DNA of 64,000 nt, taken from assembly GCA_963678275.1 (NCBI GenBank), contig OY782765.1, positions 496,001 through 560,000 on the forward strand, given 5' to 3'. Shown here piece after piece: positions 1 to 8,918 of the stretch (position 1 is the stretch's first letter; each line of letters begins with the position of its first letter). This DNA comes from G963677445 sp963678275 (GTDB lineage Bacteria > Bacteroidota > Ignavibacteria > Ignavibacteriales > Melioribacteraceae). Both the position numbers and the translations under genes were made by a program. The notes under the pieces are model-generated. The model saw only the letters and a program-made list of their open reading frames with translations, was not told where the DNA came from and did no database searches.

Positions 1-355
1 TTCCCATTAGTGCGGAACGTCCCAATGGGGTAGAATATGATAGACAACCTGGGAAACATCTCTGTAGGAGATGAAAAAAAGCGCTCAAATTATATCATTT
101 TTGAAAATAATACAATGTTGATGTATCGGTTCTAAACATTATTCGACAATATAAAGAAAGACCCGTCAATATTGTTTTGTTACCCTATTTTCTCCGTTTT
201 TATTTTGCGAATGAATCTCGGTAGGTTATTGCTTTTATTAAAGAGATCAGGAGTTCTGTGATTATACCTTCTGATTAAACCGACTTATGTCTAAATATAA
301 AAAAGGCGCGCGATTTCGCGCGCCTTTTATGACACTTAATTTATTTAGTATTTCA
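1..355. other. Intergenic stretch with small palindromes
   Basis: No convincing gene is seen. The left edge holds two small inverted repeats: cccatt (3-8) with aatggg (24-29), and catctc (57-62) with gagatg (68-73). They look like the remnant of a hairpin-rich intergenic repeat, but no second copy occurs in the window, so that is inference. The rest is AT-rich and ends in the terminator at 301-328. Confidence 0.4.
301..328 (-). terminator. GC-rich hairpin terminator after the large T9SS protein gene
   Basis: A perfect 9 bp stem, ggcgcgcga (305-313) with tcgcgcgcc (316-324), has a 2-base loop and is flanked by aaaa and tttt. It therefore reads as an intrinsic terminator on either strand. It lies 27 bases beyond the stop codon of the minus-strand gene at 356-4231 and probably ends that transcript. 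Confidence 0.85.
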
Positions 356-3300
356 CTATTTCATCAAAATCATCTTCTTCACTGATCTGAATGATCCTGC
401 CTGCAGTTCGTAGATATACATTCCGGAGGAGAGACTTTCAGCATTAAATTCTATTTCATGATTTCCGGCGTCCATAACTGAATTGATCGCGGTAGTTACT
501 TCTTCACCGAGTGAATTATAGACCTTGAGTTTAACGCTGCTTTTAACCGGCAGACTGAATTTAATTTTTGTAACAGGATTGAAAGGGTTAGGATAGTTCT
601 GAGATAAGCTGTAAACATCAGGAATGGTGTTATATTCCACCCTGAGTGACCGGATGTTGTCATTTATAATAGTGATCGAGCTGCCATCTTCAATTATTTC
701 ATTGACAATGTTTCCGCCTGAAGGATCTGTTATTCTGGCGGTAAATCCGTTTATTGTCAATGTTACAGGATAATTGTCTGAACTGATATCAATTGTCCAT
801 GAAGTTTTCTCCGCAGATTCGACTGATCTGCCGGAAGAAAAACGAACATCAAAAACTCCTTCAGGCGGGGCGGGGGGGAGTTCAAATGAGTTGAGGTTTT
901 CACTGTTTTCAGCCAGTCTTAATGTCGCGCTGTTATCCCCGGCATCTGAAATTGTTATATTTTGCGAAGACTGTATTGAAACCACTTCTTTTTTACCACG
1001 TTTTCCGGCGGCGCCAAGTATCATTTCTCCATCCTGACTTACTTTCACCCAGTAGCCTTTGCCGGGAAGAAGTTCATCGGCAGTGACATATCCATTGCCG
1101 TAACCATAAATTGAGGAGGCGATTATATCATCCGGAATAGTTGTAATCTGGCTTGTGAGCACAGGTTCATCAAAAGGCCCGATGATATTCCATCCTTCAT
1201 AAACGTTAACGGGAATATTAACTTTTTCCCCGCTTATCTCAATATTTTCTTCCGAGGCGAATTTAAGCCAGTAACCACTTCCGTTCAGAAGCATTTCAGC
1301 TACAACATAACCATTATCAAACGCGAAAGCATTAGATGTCGCGGTAGGGAAGAGGGTGGCTGTGGTCATATCTTCCGCGAGAACAGGCACAGATACCAGG
1401 TTCCAGTCGGCCTGGACCATAAAGTTTGAAGTGATGGTCTGGACAAAGTTGCTGTCCATAATTGTAATTGTGCGGCTGGTGTCGTCACCGCCTACGCAGA
1501 AATATTCTCCAAGCTGATCGCTGCTCAGGTTGTTTATATACATAATTTCACCAGTGGCTCCGGGAAGAATCTCACCATTTTTATACCACTGGTAAGGGCC
1601 GCCCGGCGTCATCGCTACCAGTGAAGTGTATTCCAGCGGGTATTCGCCAAGAATTTTGAAATACTGGTCATTTTCTCCGTTGAAATATATGTAGTTGGAA
1701 TGCCAGGAGCCTTCATTTGTTATATTGCCGCGAGAGTGAATTGTAAAACTGGAGCTTATCTTTTCGATAGTTCCCAGGTTGATAAACTCATCATACATAT
1801 ATATTGTCGCGTTATAATAATTACTCTGCATAACATCATGGTTAACAACTTCTCCCCTGAAGGTTGTGCCATCTCTTACAATGACAGTGCCATAAAGATT
1901 TACGTCGTTAAATCGGACACTACCGGTTACAGCTCCGTTAAGGAAATGAACCTCCGCGCCGTTGCCATATACATCCGCGTTGTAAAATCCGGTTCCGCCG
2001 TCACATTTAAGAATTGTATTTGGCGCGAGATTGAGTGTTCCGTCAAAAAGTTTGAATTGATTCGCGCCGTAAACATTCAGGAACTGACCGGCATTTAAAG
2101 TAGTGTTGGTATCGGTGCCGAGAAAATAATCAATATCAAAAAAGGCATTTTCCGAACAACCTACATTTTGGGGTTCTGATCCGTTAAAGTAAAAATAGCC
2201 ATGCTGCCAGATGCCATTGTTCTGCACATCTCCTGAGGCATAAAAATTCACTTCCCATCCTCCTTTCAGGATACTGCCGTTATTAACAATATCAGCGTCG
2301 CAATCGATTGTTACAGTATTGCTAAGACCTCCCTGAAGGGTATCTTCAATAGTTACCTGGTCAACGAGTTTCAAGCCGTACCCGCTGTTGACTACACCAT
2401 GAAATTTTATATTGCCGGCAGTGGTATATTCAATGAAAGAGCCCCCGTTAAAGCTGATATCATTCAGATTTTCTGTTCCGAAAATATTACTCTGCGAAAT
2501 TTTTGAACTATTTTCGAGTAGAAGGGAAGTGTTTTCTTCCAGAGTAAGATCAGCGTAAAACAGATCAACGTTATCAAAAAGAATAGTACCTGAAGCCAGA
2601 GTATTGAACTGGCCATAGTTCATTTCAAAGCGTGTGTTTTTGAAAGATATATCAGTATCCATCGTTAAAACGGCATTTGAATCTTCGAAGCTGAAGTATT
2701 CCGAGGCAAAATAAGTTCCCGGCGATTGTGAAAAGTGTCGTTCATCTCCCGGAACAATATGGACATGCTCATTTATCCATTCACCATTGTTGATAACATC
2801 TCCCTGGATATAAAGATGCAGCCTTTTCCAGACATCATCATTATCCCTGATAACACCATTATTAACCAGAGTGCCGGTTATTATAAGGTTATTTGGAACG
2901 CTGCTGTTGGCTCCCTGGAGAGTATCTTCCACGGTAATATTTTCAAAGGTGACCGGAGAGCCCTGGATGGTGCATTTCCCTTTAATTACAGCGTCTTTTA
3001 CATACACAGAATCCCTGGAATCAACCCTGGGTGAAAAATAAATTTCATTATTATTAGCCAGGATGTTCGCGTCAGCAATATGGGAGCCCCACGCATCGTT
3101 ATATGAGTTAATACTAAGGTTTGATCCGCTGTTCAGGATAAGTTCGCCATGATTAAGATCGAGTATATAAAATTCCAGGTGAAGCTCATTTCCTGCAACT
3201 AACGGAGAGGACGGATTATGTTCGGTGATATAGTATGCTTCGATGGGGAACTCGCTGGTTGAGCTGAAAGTCTGCTGGTCATCACTCATTAAATTAAGCT

Positions 3301-4231
3301 GATCGACACGAAAAACACCATTATTGGTCAGGTTTCCATATAAATATACGATCAGATTATACCACATATCACTCGAATTGTCAATTATCATTCCGTTGTT
3401 TATACATTCTCCGTAAATGCTGACAGCGTGGTCATTGCCGTTGCCTCCGGCCTGCAGAGTATCTTCCACTGTAATATTTTCAAGGGAAACAGGACCGCCC
3501 CATATTGATAATTGTCCTTTTATTACGGCGTCTTTAATATTAACAGAATCAATAGGAAAAGCTCCCGGGGCAAAATAGAGGGAATTCCCGTTAGCCAGGA
3601 TATTTATATCATACATATTCGAATTCCCGTTGGTCATCCAGTAGTTAAAATGGATATCCGTATTATTTGCCACCAGATTTCCATGGTCAAGATCCAGAAT
3701 ATAATATTTCAGGAAAAGCTCTGAACCGGCAACAATATCAGAGGCCGGATCCTGATCAACAATATAATATGCTTCAAGGGGAAATTCACCTGTAGTGGTA
3801 ACTGTCTGATCGCCAGCTCCTTCAAAATCTATCTTTTCAATTCTGAAAGTACCGTTGTTAGTCAGGTTGCCATGCAGATAAAGATGCAGGTTATACCACA
3901 TATCACTTTCATGGTCAATGATAACCCCATTATTATCACAATTACCATAAACATGTATCGCGTGAGTCTGACCGTTCGGGCCAGATTGAAGTATCCCCTC
4001 AACAGAAAGATTATTACAGTATGCGGTAACATTAACAGTAATAGTTCCATTTATGACAACATCATCGCCTGCGCCGGGAATTTGTCCTCCAACCCAGGTC
4101 TCTTCATCATTCCAGTATCCGCTTCCGCCGATTGAGTGAATCTGCGCAAAATTAATTGTTGAAGTGAAAATCATTGCCAGAATGAACAGCAGTCCATTCT
4201 TAATAATTGGTTTGATAGATGATTTCACCAT
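356..4231 (-). CDS. Large secreted repeat protein with T9SS type A sorting domain
   Basis: A secreted, probably surface-displayed protein of 1291 residues. I chose the ATG at 4231 over the in-frame ATG at 4243 because a GGAG motif sits 6 bases before it and the signal peptide (about 1-30) follows directly. An N-terminal G8-like stretch (TWVGGQIPGAGDDVVING) leads into at least four degenerate modules that alternate 'NNGVI...' strands with 'ENITVEDTLQ' strands. These look like beta-helix or beta-sandwich repeats. An Ig-like segment (YQWYKNGEILPGATG) lies near residues 875-930. A paired WNLVSVPV / GWNIIGPF domain lies near 940-1070. The last 85 residues are a T9SS type A sorting domain (NYPNPFNPVTKIKF). 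The biological role is unknown; adhesion or polymer binding is only inference. No T9SS machinery genes are in the window. Confidence 0.85.
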   Translation of the reverse strand: MVKSSIKPIIKNGLLFILAMIFTSTINFAQIHSIGGSGYWNDEETWVGGQIPGAGDDVVINGTITVNVTAYCNNLSVEGILQSGPNGQTHAIHVYGNCDNNGVIIDHESDMWYNLHLYLHGNLTNNGTFRIEKIDFEGAGDQTVTTTGEFPLEAYYIVDQDPASDIVAGSELFLKYYILDLDHGNLVANNTDIHFNYWMTNGNSNMYDINILANGNSLYFAPGAFPIDSVNIKDAVIKGQLSIWGGPVSLENITVEDTLQAGGNGNDHAVSIYGECINNGMIIDNSSDMWYNLIVYLYGNLTNNGVFRVDQLNLMSDDQQTFSSTSEFPIEAYYITEHNPSSPLVAGNELHLEFYILDLNHGELILNSGSNLSINSYNDAWGSHIADANILANNNEIYFSPRVDSRDSVYVKDAVIKGKCTIQGSPVTFENITVEDTLQGANSSVPNNLIITGTLVNNGVIRDNDDVWKRLHLYIQGDVINNGEWINEHVHIVPGDERHFSQSPGTYFASEYFSFEDSNAVLTMDTDISFKNTRFEMNYGQFNTLASGTILFDNVDLFYADLTLEENTSLLLENSSKISQSNIFGTENLNDISFNGGSFIEYTTAGNIKFHGVVNSGYGLKLVDQVTIEDTLQGGLSNTVTIDCDADIVNNGSILKGGWEVNFYASGDVQNNGIWQHGYFYFNGSEPQNVGCSENAFFDIDYFLGTDTNTTLNAGQFLNVYGANQFKLFDGTLNLAPNTILKCDGGTGFYNADVYGNGAEVHFLNGAVTGSVRFNDVNLYGTVIVRDGTTFRGEVVNHDVMQSNYYNATIYMYDEFINLGTIEKISSSFTIHSRGNITNEGSWHSNYIYFNGENDQYFKILGEYPLEYTSLVAMTPGGPYQWYKNGEILPGATGEIMYINNLSSDQLGEYFCVGGDDTSRTITIMDSNFVQTITSNFMVQADWNLVSVPVLAEDMTTATLFPTATSNAFAFDNGYVVAEMLLNGSGYWLKFASEENIEISGEKVNIPVNVYEGWNIIGPFDEPVLTSQITTIPDDIIASSIYGYGNGYVTADELLPGKGYWVKVSQDGEMILGAAGKRGKKEVVSIQSSQNITISDAGDNSATLRLAENSENLNSFELPPAPPEGVFDVRFSSGRSVESAEKTSWTIDISSDNYPVTLTINGFTARITDPSGGNIVNEIIEDGSSITIINDNIRSLRVEYNTIPDVYSLSQNYPNPFNPVTKIKFSLPVKSSVKLKVYNSLGEEVTTAINSVMDAGNHEIEFNAESLSSGMYIYELQAGSFRSVKKMILMK

Positions 4232-4717
4232 GGCTAGCTCCATATTATTATTGTTATAATTTCTGGATCACGGCCAATAAGCCGATGAAGGTATGGATTG
4301 ACAAAATTAACGAAAGGAAATGTTTAACTGTATTTCCTGATCAATTTATTTATAATCAGATAAAAAAACACAGAATTCTTTTACCGGCGCTTAAAACCAT
4401 TAAGTCGGTATCTATATATAAAAGAAATAATTATCCGCGGCCAGTATTTAACAACGAAACAGGATAATAATATCCGGCTATTCAAAAACAGATGCTCACA
4501 ATCCACACCAGATCGCAATACACCCAAAAATACATTTTTGTCCAATTTAATTCAAGGAATAAAATGGAAGAAAATTACCATTAATTAAAGAACCGGTTAT
4601 ATCGTTAAGTATTCGGGAGTGAAAGATAGAAAGAAATTATCCTTTTTGCTTTTATGAAGGTCGCTGTTTATATTTCGCAATTAAGTTTTTTGTGGAATAA
4701 AATAAGAATTCAAAAAA
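4232..4717. other. Divergent intergenic region
   Basis: This spacer lies between the T9SS protein gene (leftward) and asnS (rightward). It must hold promoters for both, but no clean -35/-10 pair stands out. The only plus-strand frame inside (4219-4467) overlaps the signal peptide of the leftward gene and has no protein-like composition. No RNA gene was recognised. Confidence 0.4.
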
Positions 4718-6016
4718 ATGAGTGAAAAAGTTTATATCAGGGATCTTAAGGACTATGTCGGCGCCGAAGTTAACTTAAAAGGCTGGCTTTACAACAAAAG
4801 ATCGAGCGGGAAAGTTAAATTTTTGGTTCTGAGAGATGGAACCGGATATGTGCAGTGTGTGGCCTTTAAAGGCAATCTTACACCGGAAGAATTTGAAGTT
4901 GCCGGAAATCTAAGCCAGGAAGCTTCTTTTGAAGTTAAAGGATTAGTAAAAGAAGAACCGCGCGCGGTTGGAGGATATGAACTTGATGTAAAATCATTGA
5001 ATCTGATAGGAGAATCGAATGACTATCCTATCACTCCAAAAGAACATGGAATTGAATTTCTGATAGATCACAGGCATCTGTGGGTGCGTTCGAAAAGACA
5101 GGTGGCGATTCTGAAGATCAGACACCGAATTGTAAAATCAATACGGGACTTTTTCGATAAGAATGGTTTTACCCTGTTTGATCCGCCGATAATAACACCA
5201 AACGCGTGTGAAGGGACATCAACCCTTTTTGAAACGGAATATTTTGATTTAGGCAAAGCTTATCTGACACAGTCTGGCCAGCTTTATGCCGAAGCGGGCG
5301 CTATGGCATTGGGCAAAGTATATACATTCGGCCCGACATTCAGGGCTGAAAAATCAAAAACGAGAAGACATTTGACCGAGTTTTGGATGGTTGAGCCTGA
5401 AATGGCATTTTTTGATCTGAATGATGATATGGACCTCGCTGAAGAATTTCTCGAATATATTGTCGCCCAGGTTCTTGAACATAACATGGAAGACCTTGAA
5501 GCGCTCGAAAGAGATATAACAAAACTTCAGAATATAAAAAGGCCTTTCCCAAGAATCTCCTATACCGAAGCGGTTGAGCTTCTGCATAAAAAAGGTCATG
5601 AATTTGAATGGGGAAATGATCTGGGCGCGGCCGATGAAACCGTGATAGGGGAGGAGTATGACCGCCCGGTAATGATTCATCGTTATCCGGCCGAAGTTAA
5701 AGCCTTCTATATGAAACGTGATCCTGAAAATCCCAAAGTTGCCCTCGCGGTTGATGTGATCGCTCCGGAAGGATATGGTGAGATCATCGGGGGAAGCCAG
5801 AGAGAAGATAACCTGGACTTCCTGCTCGAAAGAATAGAACAGCATGAACTGCCGCAGGAATTTTTTGAATGGTATCTTGATTTGAGAAGATATGGGTCTG
5901 TTCCTCATTCCGGTTTCGGACTCGGACTGGAAAGAACAGTTTCATGGATTTGCGGAATTGATCATTTAAGAGAAGCGATTCCATTCCCGAGGATGATCTA
6001 CAGGAACACACCATAA
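4718..6016 (+). CDS. asnS: Asparaginyl-tRNA synthetase
   Basis: Charges tRNA-Asn with asparagine in the cytoplasm (class IIb synthetase). At 432 residues it has the usual bacterial AsnRS length. An N-terminal OB-fold anticodon-binding domain (about 1-100) precedes the class II catalytic core. Motif 2 is seen as FRAEKSKTRRHLTEFWMVEPE around residue 208. Motif 3 is GFGLGLERTVSWICGIDHLR near the C-terminus, ending in the PFPRMIYR tail. The wording of these motifs fits AsnRS rather than AspRS, which carries a large insertion domain missing here. It is a stand-alone gene with its own terminator. No clear Shine-Dalgarno precedes the ATG, unlike many neighbours. Confidence 0.96.
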   Translation: MSEKVYIRDLKDYVGAEVNLKGWLYNKRSSGKVKFLVLRDGTGYVQCVAFKGNLTPEEFEVAGNLSQEASFEVKGLVKEEPRAVGGYELDVKSLNLIGESNDYPITPKEHGIEFLIDHRHLWVRSKRQVAILKIRHRIVKSIRDFFDKNGFTLFDPPIITPNACEGTSTLFETEYFDLGKAYLTQSGQLYAEAGAMALGKVYTFGPTFRAEKSKTRRHLTEFWMVEPEMAFFDLNDDMDLAEEFLEYIVAQVLEHNMEDLEALERDITKLQNIKRPFPRISYTEAVELLHKKGHEFEWGNDLGAADETVIGEEYDRPVMIHRYPAEVKAFYMKRDPENPKVALAVDVIAPEGYGEIIGGSQREDNLDFLLERIEQHELPQEFFEWYLDLRRYGSVPHSGFGLGLERTVSWICGIDHLREAIPFPRMIYRNTP

Positions 6017-6042
6017 AAGAAAATATTTGAAAGCGATTAAAG

Positions 6043-6069
6043 GCGGGAAGATTTTTCCGCTTTTTTTTT
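6043..6069 (+). terminator. Terminator after asnS
   Basis: A short stem pairs gcgg(g)aa (6043-6049) with ttccgc (6055-6060) and is followed by a run of nine T, 27 bases after the asnS stop codon. Confidence 0.75.
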
Positions 6070-6240
6070 ATCTTTTTTGGCTCTTATCACCACACTAACT
6101 CCAGCATGTTGAGGATAATCCGGGGAGCAAAATTTGTCAAAAAGCCCGCTAATAACATGTTGCCGATAATCAGGCCGCTATTTTTAATCCATAAAATCGC
6201 CGAGCAAGAATAAAACTATTTAAATATCCCAGGTTGGAAA

Positions 6241-6332
6241 AACAACTCACCCCCCGGCCCCCTCTCTTGAAAAAAGAGGGGGTGTCTTAAAGTCCCTCTC
6301 TTCCCAAGAGAGGGATTTAGGGTGAGTTTGTT
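6241..6332. repeat. Cloverleaf-like element (repeat B)
   Basis: An outer stem pairs aacaactcaccc (6241-6252) with gggtgagtttgtt (6320-6332), 12 bp with one bulged T. It encloses two hairpins: ccccctct/agaggggg (6258-6265 with 6275-6282) and ccctctctt/aagagaggg (6294-6302 with 6306-6314, 3-base loop). Together they form a three-way junction. A nearly identical copy lies at 52983-53074. Confidence 0.8.
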
Positions 6333-6446
6333 ACATGTCTCGAAATATTTTATAAATTTAACTATTTTTTGCAGAATTTGATTACTTACGAAATAAATCT
6401 CTTCCCCGTCAGGGCTTTTTCCCCAAGCTCGCTTGGGGAAAATTTA

Positions 6447-6570
6447 GGCTCTTATCACCACACTAACTCCAGCATGTTGAGATAATCCGGGGAGCAAAAT
6501 TTGTCAAAAAGCCCGCCAATAACATGTTGCCGATAATCAGACCGCGATTCCAAATCCATAAACCGATGGA
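6447..6570. repeat. Second copy of repeat A
   Basis: Starting at ggctcttatcaccacac, this segment repeats 6079 to about 6190 almost base for base, including the aataacatgttgccgataat portion. After about 6570 it diverges and leads into the hairpin element at 6608. A third copy starts at 52821. Confidence 0.8.
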
Positions 6571-6607
6571 GTCAGAAAAAGAAAAGTTATCGGTTAGCTC
6601 AAGGATA

Positions 6608-6748
6608 GTCCTCCCCCGTCTTCAAAGAAAAACACTTTGAATCCACCCCCTCCAAAGGGGGATATTTCAAATATTTGGATTGGTTGACAAATATCCCCCT
6701 TCGGAGGGGGTGGCAATGAAGCGCCTTTCTTCATTGACGGGGGAGGAC
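6608..6748. repeat. Multi-hairpin palindromic element (single copy in window)
   Basis: A perfect 13 bp outer stem pairs gtcctcccccgtc (6608-6620) with gacgggggaggac (6736-6748). It encloses three hairpins: 7 bp (6621-6627 with 6635-6641); an 11+13 bp stem (6643-6653 with 6703-6713 and 6655-6667 with 6689-6701, one mismatch between them); and caatgaag with cttcattg (6714-6721 with 6729-6736). The design resembles a miniature mobile element or a four-way junction RNA. No coding potential is seen. Confidence 0.75.
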
Positions 6749-7086
6749 ACACCTCGAGTAACTACGAAACTTATGCCTGGCAATAAAACTTTCTAACTGC
6801 TGATTAATTTCTTACCAATTTGCGTAGAATTTAATTTCTTATTGAATAAATCGCCTCACGTTTTGCCAGGGAACTTTTCCCCTTTGGGGCGTTTTCCTCA
6901 AGCTCTGCCCAGGGAAAATTTAGGCGACTTAAAAATTATATTCTTACTTTAAATGGCAGGATATTGAACAGAGTATATTGATTTAAATAATCGTTTTCGA
7001 ATAATTTGTGTGAGAAAAATAAAGCCGATTGCGAGAACAAGCGCAACTATTTGCCTGAATTTCATTTTGGGTTTGGCTCTGCCAGC

Positions 7087-7878
7087 TTAGTCCGATATGA
7101 TTTCGGTAATCAGATCCCGTTCGAGCTCCTCAAAATAGATATTTGTAACTTCGACATTTTCAGGCCGTCCCATCCACACCTCTTCAACAGGTTTTTCCAG
7201 GGGAGTAAAATTTGTCATGGATGAAAACTTAGTCTGATCGGCCAGCACATAAAGGGGGATCGCAAAAAAATTACAGAGAACTGCCAGAGGAAGGCTGCCG
7301 CTTTTATTAATTATATTTCCGTTGCCAAGAATTCTGTCAGCTCCCAGTAGAGCCACATCACAATTTTTAACAGCGTAACCGAGCATATTTTCAGGAACCA
7401 GCCTGACAGGAATATTTTTTTCCGCCAATATGGAAGCCGCTATTCTTCCTTCAAGAGCCGGCCGGGATTCACAAATCCATACTTTATCTATTTTTTCATC
7501 TTTTGCCAGCATAGTTAATACATATTGCAGAGTTGAACTATTCGAAATGGTAACTACCTGTTTTCTTGTATTAAATATTTTAGCGATGTTACGAAATATT
7601 CTGAAATCGGAATTATCAATTTCTGTTAGTTTTTTCTGAAGAAATTGTTGCCGGTCGCAAACCGATTTATTATCATAATTTCGAAAATCATCAATAAAGT
7701 GAGTAATTGCCTGAAATTCCGAAAGTTCTTTCGCCAGTTCGTCAAGGACTAAACCGGGATAGGCCAGTTTTTCATAATCTGTTTTTAATATCGCTATCAG
7801 GTTTCTGAGCAATTCCCGGCTGCCTGAATGATTATCGGCAAGAAGAAGTGAAAAATATTTTTCAGTTTCATTCGACAT
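7087..7878 (-). CDS. IF-2B-like sugar-phosphate isomerase family protein
   Basis: A 263-residue protein of the eIF2B alpha/beta/delta, MtnA and ribose-1,5-bisphosphate isomerase superfamily. The C-terminal half shows the family core: VWICESRPALEGR, then a VALLGADRIL loop carrying the usual Asp, then a stretch resembling the family NKIGT-type motif (NKSGSLPLAVLCN), then PLYVLADQTKF. The N-terminal half is helical and divergent, and the protein is shorter than MtnA (about 340-370 residues), so the substrate cannot be assigned. In bacteria the family isomerises or binds sugar phosphates. It is the last gene of the run from 10817, 13 bases after the universal stress protein gene. Its stop codon abuts the repeat block to the left. 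Confidence 0.75.
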   Translation of the reverse strand: MSNETEKYFSLLLADNHSGSRELLRNLIAILKTDYEKLAYPGLVLDELAKELSEFQAITHFIDDFRNYDNKSVCDRQQFLQKKLTEIDNSDFRIFRNIAKIFNTRKQVVTISNSSTLQYVLTMLAKDEKIDKVWICESRPALEGRIAASILAEKNIPVRLVPENMLGYAVKNCDVALLGADRILGNGNIINKSGSLPLAVLCNFFAIPLYVLADQTKFSSMTNFTPLEKPVEEVWMGRPENVEVTNIYFEELERDLITEIISD

Positions 7879-7891
7879 AATTTATCTGTAT

Positions 7892-8359
7892 TTAACCTCT
7901 GAATCGGAATCCTTTCAATGGTTCTCTTAAAGTAAGCACGGGGCAGGGAGCTTTTCTTACAACCTTCTCGGCGGTGCTTCCAAAAAGCAGGTGCTCCATG
8001 CCGGTATGACCATGGGTTGAAATAATTATCAAATCGATATCTTCCTCCGACGCGGTGTCTATAATTTCGACAAAAGGTCTCCCGGTTTTAATCATGGTGT
8101 TATATTTAACCCGTTTTCTGATTTTTTCTTCCGCGAGCAAATCGAGTTGTTCACGTGCGTGTTTTATAGTCTCAAGTTCCGCGGTAGGCACAGATATTTG
8201 CCCCATGCTAAAATCGGCAGGATAAAAGGATGGTTCAATAACATAAATAAGGAAAAGTTCGGCGCTGAAGTGCTCGGCCATTTCAACGGAATATTTGAGA
8301 GCGTGTTTGGAAAAATCTGAAAAATCAATAGGGGCAAGAATTTTATTAATCTTTTCCAT
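7892..8359 (-). CDS. Universal stress protein, UspA family
   Basis: A 155-residue single-domain cytoplasmic universal stress protein. It starts with the strand and Asp typical of the family (KILAPIDFSDFSKHAL) and ends with the ATP-binding signature G-x2-G-x9-G-(S/T), seen as GHTGMEHLLFGSTAE, followed by PCPVLTLR. This predicts an ATP-binding type. Its first 14 bases overlap the end of the cyclic-nucleotide-binding gene upstream, so the two are translationally coupled. The pairing of a ligand-binding CNB protein with a USP suggests a shared stress or second-messenger response; that link is inference. Confidence 0.93.
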   Translation of the reverse strand: MEKINKILAPIDFSDFSKHALKYSVEMAEHFSAELFLIYVIEPSFYPADFSMGQISVPTAELETIKHAREQLDLLAEEKIRKRVKYNTMIKTGRPFVEIIDTASEEDIDLIIISTHGHTGMEHLLFGSTAEKVVRKAPCPVLTLREPLKGFRFRG

Positions 8360-8909
8360 CTCCTGATTCCTCCTGAATTTTTAAGAGAGAGTGATAACAG
8401 GTCATATAATCCTGGTTTACATTTCTCAGACGTGTTGCGATAATCTGCGAAATACCTCTTAGAATTGAAATACCGTGTCTTGGAAACTTTTCAATGAACT
8501 CATCAAGATCAGGTTTAAAGATAACAGCGATATGAGTTTCCTTAAGAGCGACTGCTGAAGCTGAACGAAATTCATCATCAATAAGGGCGAGTTCCCCGAA
8601 AAAATCTCCCCTGGAAAACTTAACCAGTTCGTGATCATGCCCATGTTCATCTGCCTGTGATATCAAAACTTCTCCATCCCTGATAATATACAGGCAAATA
8701 CCCGGGTCTCCCTGGTAAAAGATATACTCGTTTGCCTGGTATAACCGGTCATGAATAAGCTGCATAAAAAGTTTGGTATGTTTCCGGTCGAATCCTTTAA
8801 AAGGAGGCATAGCCATAAGAACATTTTCCAGATCGGTTTTATTATCGGGAGACTTGAACATGTTTGCCCAAAAGCTGCTGGCACGTATAAAATCAGAGGG
8901 TTTATCCAT
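8346..8909 (-). CDS. Cyclic-nucleotide-binding domain protein without DNA-binding domain
   Basis: A 187-residue protein carrying one CNB (CAP-effector) domain at about residues 35-155. The phosphate-binding cassette reads FGELALIDDEFRSASAVA and retains the Glu and Arg that contact the cyclic phosphate and ribose, so nucleotide binding is plausible. Only about 30 residues follow the domain, and they do not look like the helix-turn-helix of Crp/FNR proteins. It is therefore probably a sensor or adaptor, not a transcription factor. It overlaps the USP gene by 14 bases and follows the HisA-like gene after 9 bases. Confidence 0.85.
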   Translation of the reverse strand: MDKPSDFIRASSFWANMFKSPDNKTDLENVLMAMPPFKGFDRKHTKLFMQLIHDRLYQANEYIFYQGDPGICLYIIRDGEVLISQADEHGHDHELVKFSRGDFFGELALIDDEFRSASAVALKETHIAVIFKPDLDEFIEKFPRHGISILRGISQIIATRLRNVNQDYMTCYHSLLKIQEESGDGKD

Positions 8910-8918
8910 GATATTTTC

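Larger units (their letters stand above)
6079..7086. repeat. Composite intergenic repeat block, copy I
   Basis: About 1 kb without a credible gene, built from segments that recur at 52821-53402. Order here: A (6079-6238), B (6239-6398, cloverleaf), C (6399-6446), A again (6447 to about 6570), an unrelated hairpin element (6608-6748), C again (about 6876-6930), D (about 6926-6990) and E (about 7036-7085). The second locus has A-B-C-D-E once, so copy I looks like the same element with an internal duplication plus insertion. Segment E abuts the stop codon of the gene at 7087. No transposase or long frame is present; the element is either non-autonomous or a structured RNA. Confidence 0.75.

Noticed and set aside
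4219..4467. 82-residue plus-strand frame upstream of asnS
   Set aside because: Overlaps the signal peptide of the leftward gene, low-complexity composition, no ribosome site.
6079..6748. CRISPR array or tRNA genes in the hairpin-rich block
   Set aside because: Repeats are few, long and unevenly spaced, with no unique spacers; the cloverleafs lack tRNA T-loop and anticodon features.
7006..7224. 72-residue plus-strand frame in repeat segment E
   Set aside because: It crosses from the repeat into the antisense of the IF-2B-like gene, and the matching repeat copy at 53340 does not keep the frame.
8346..8909. Crp/FNR-type transcription factor acting on the box at 55920
   Set aside because: The protein ends soon after the nucleotide-binding domain; no helix-turn-helix is present.
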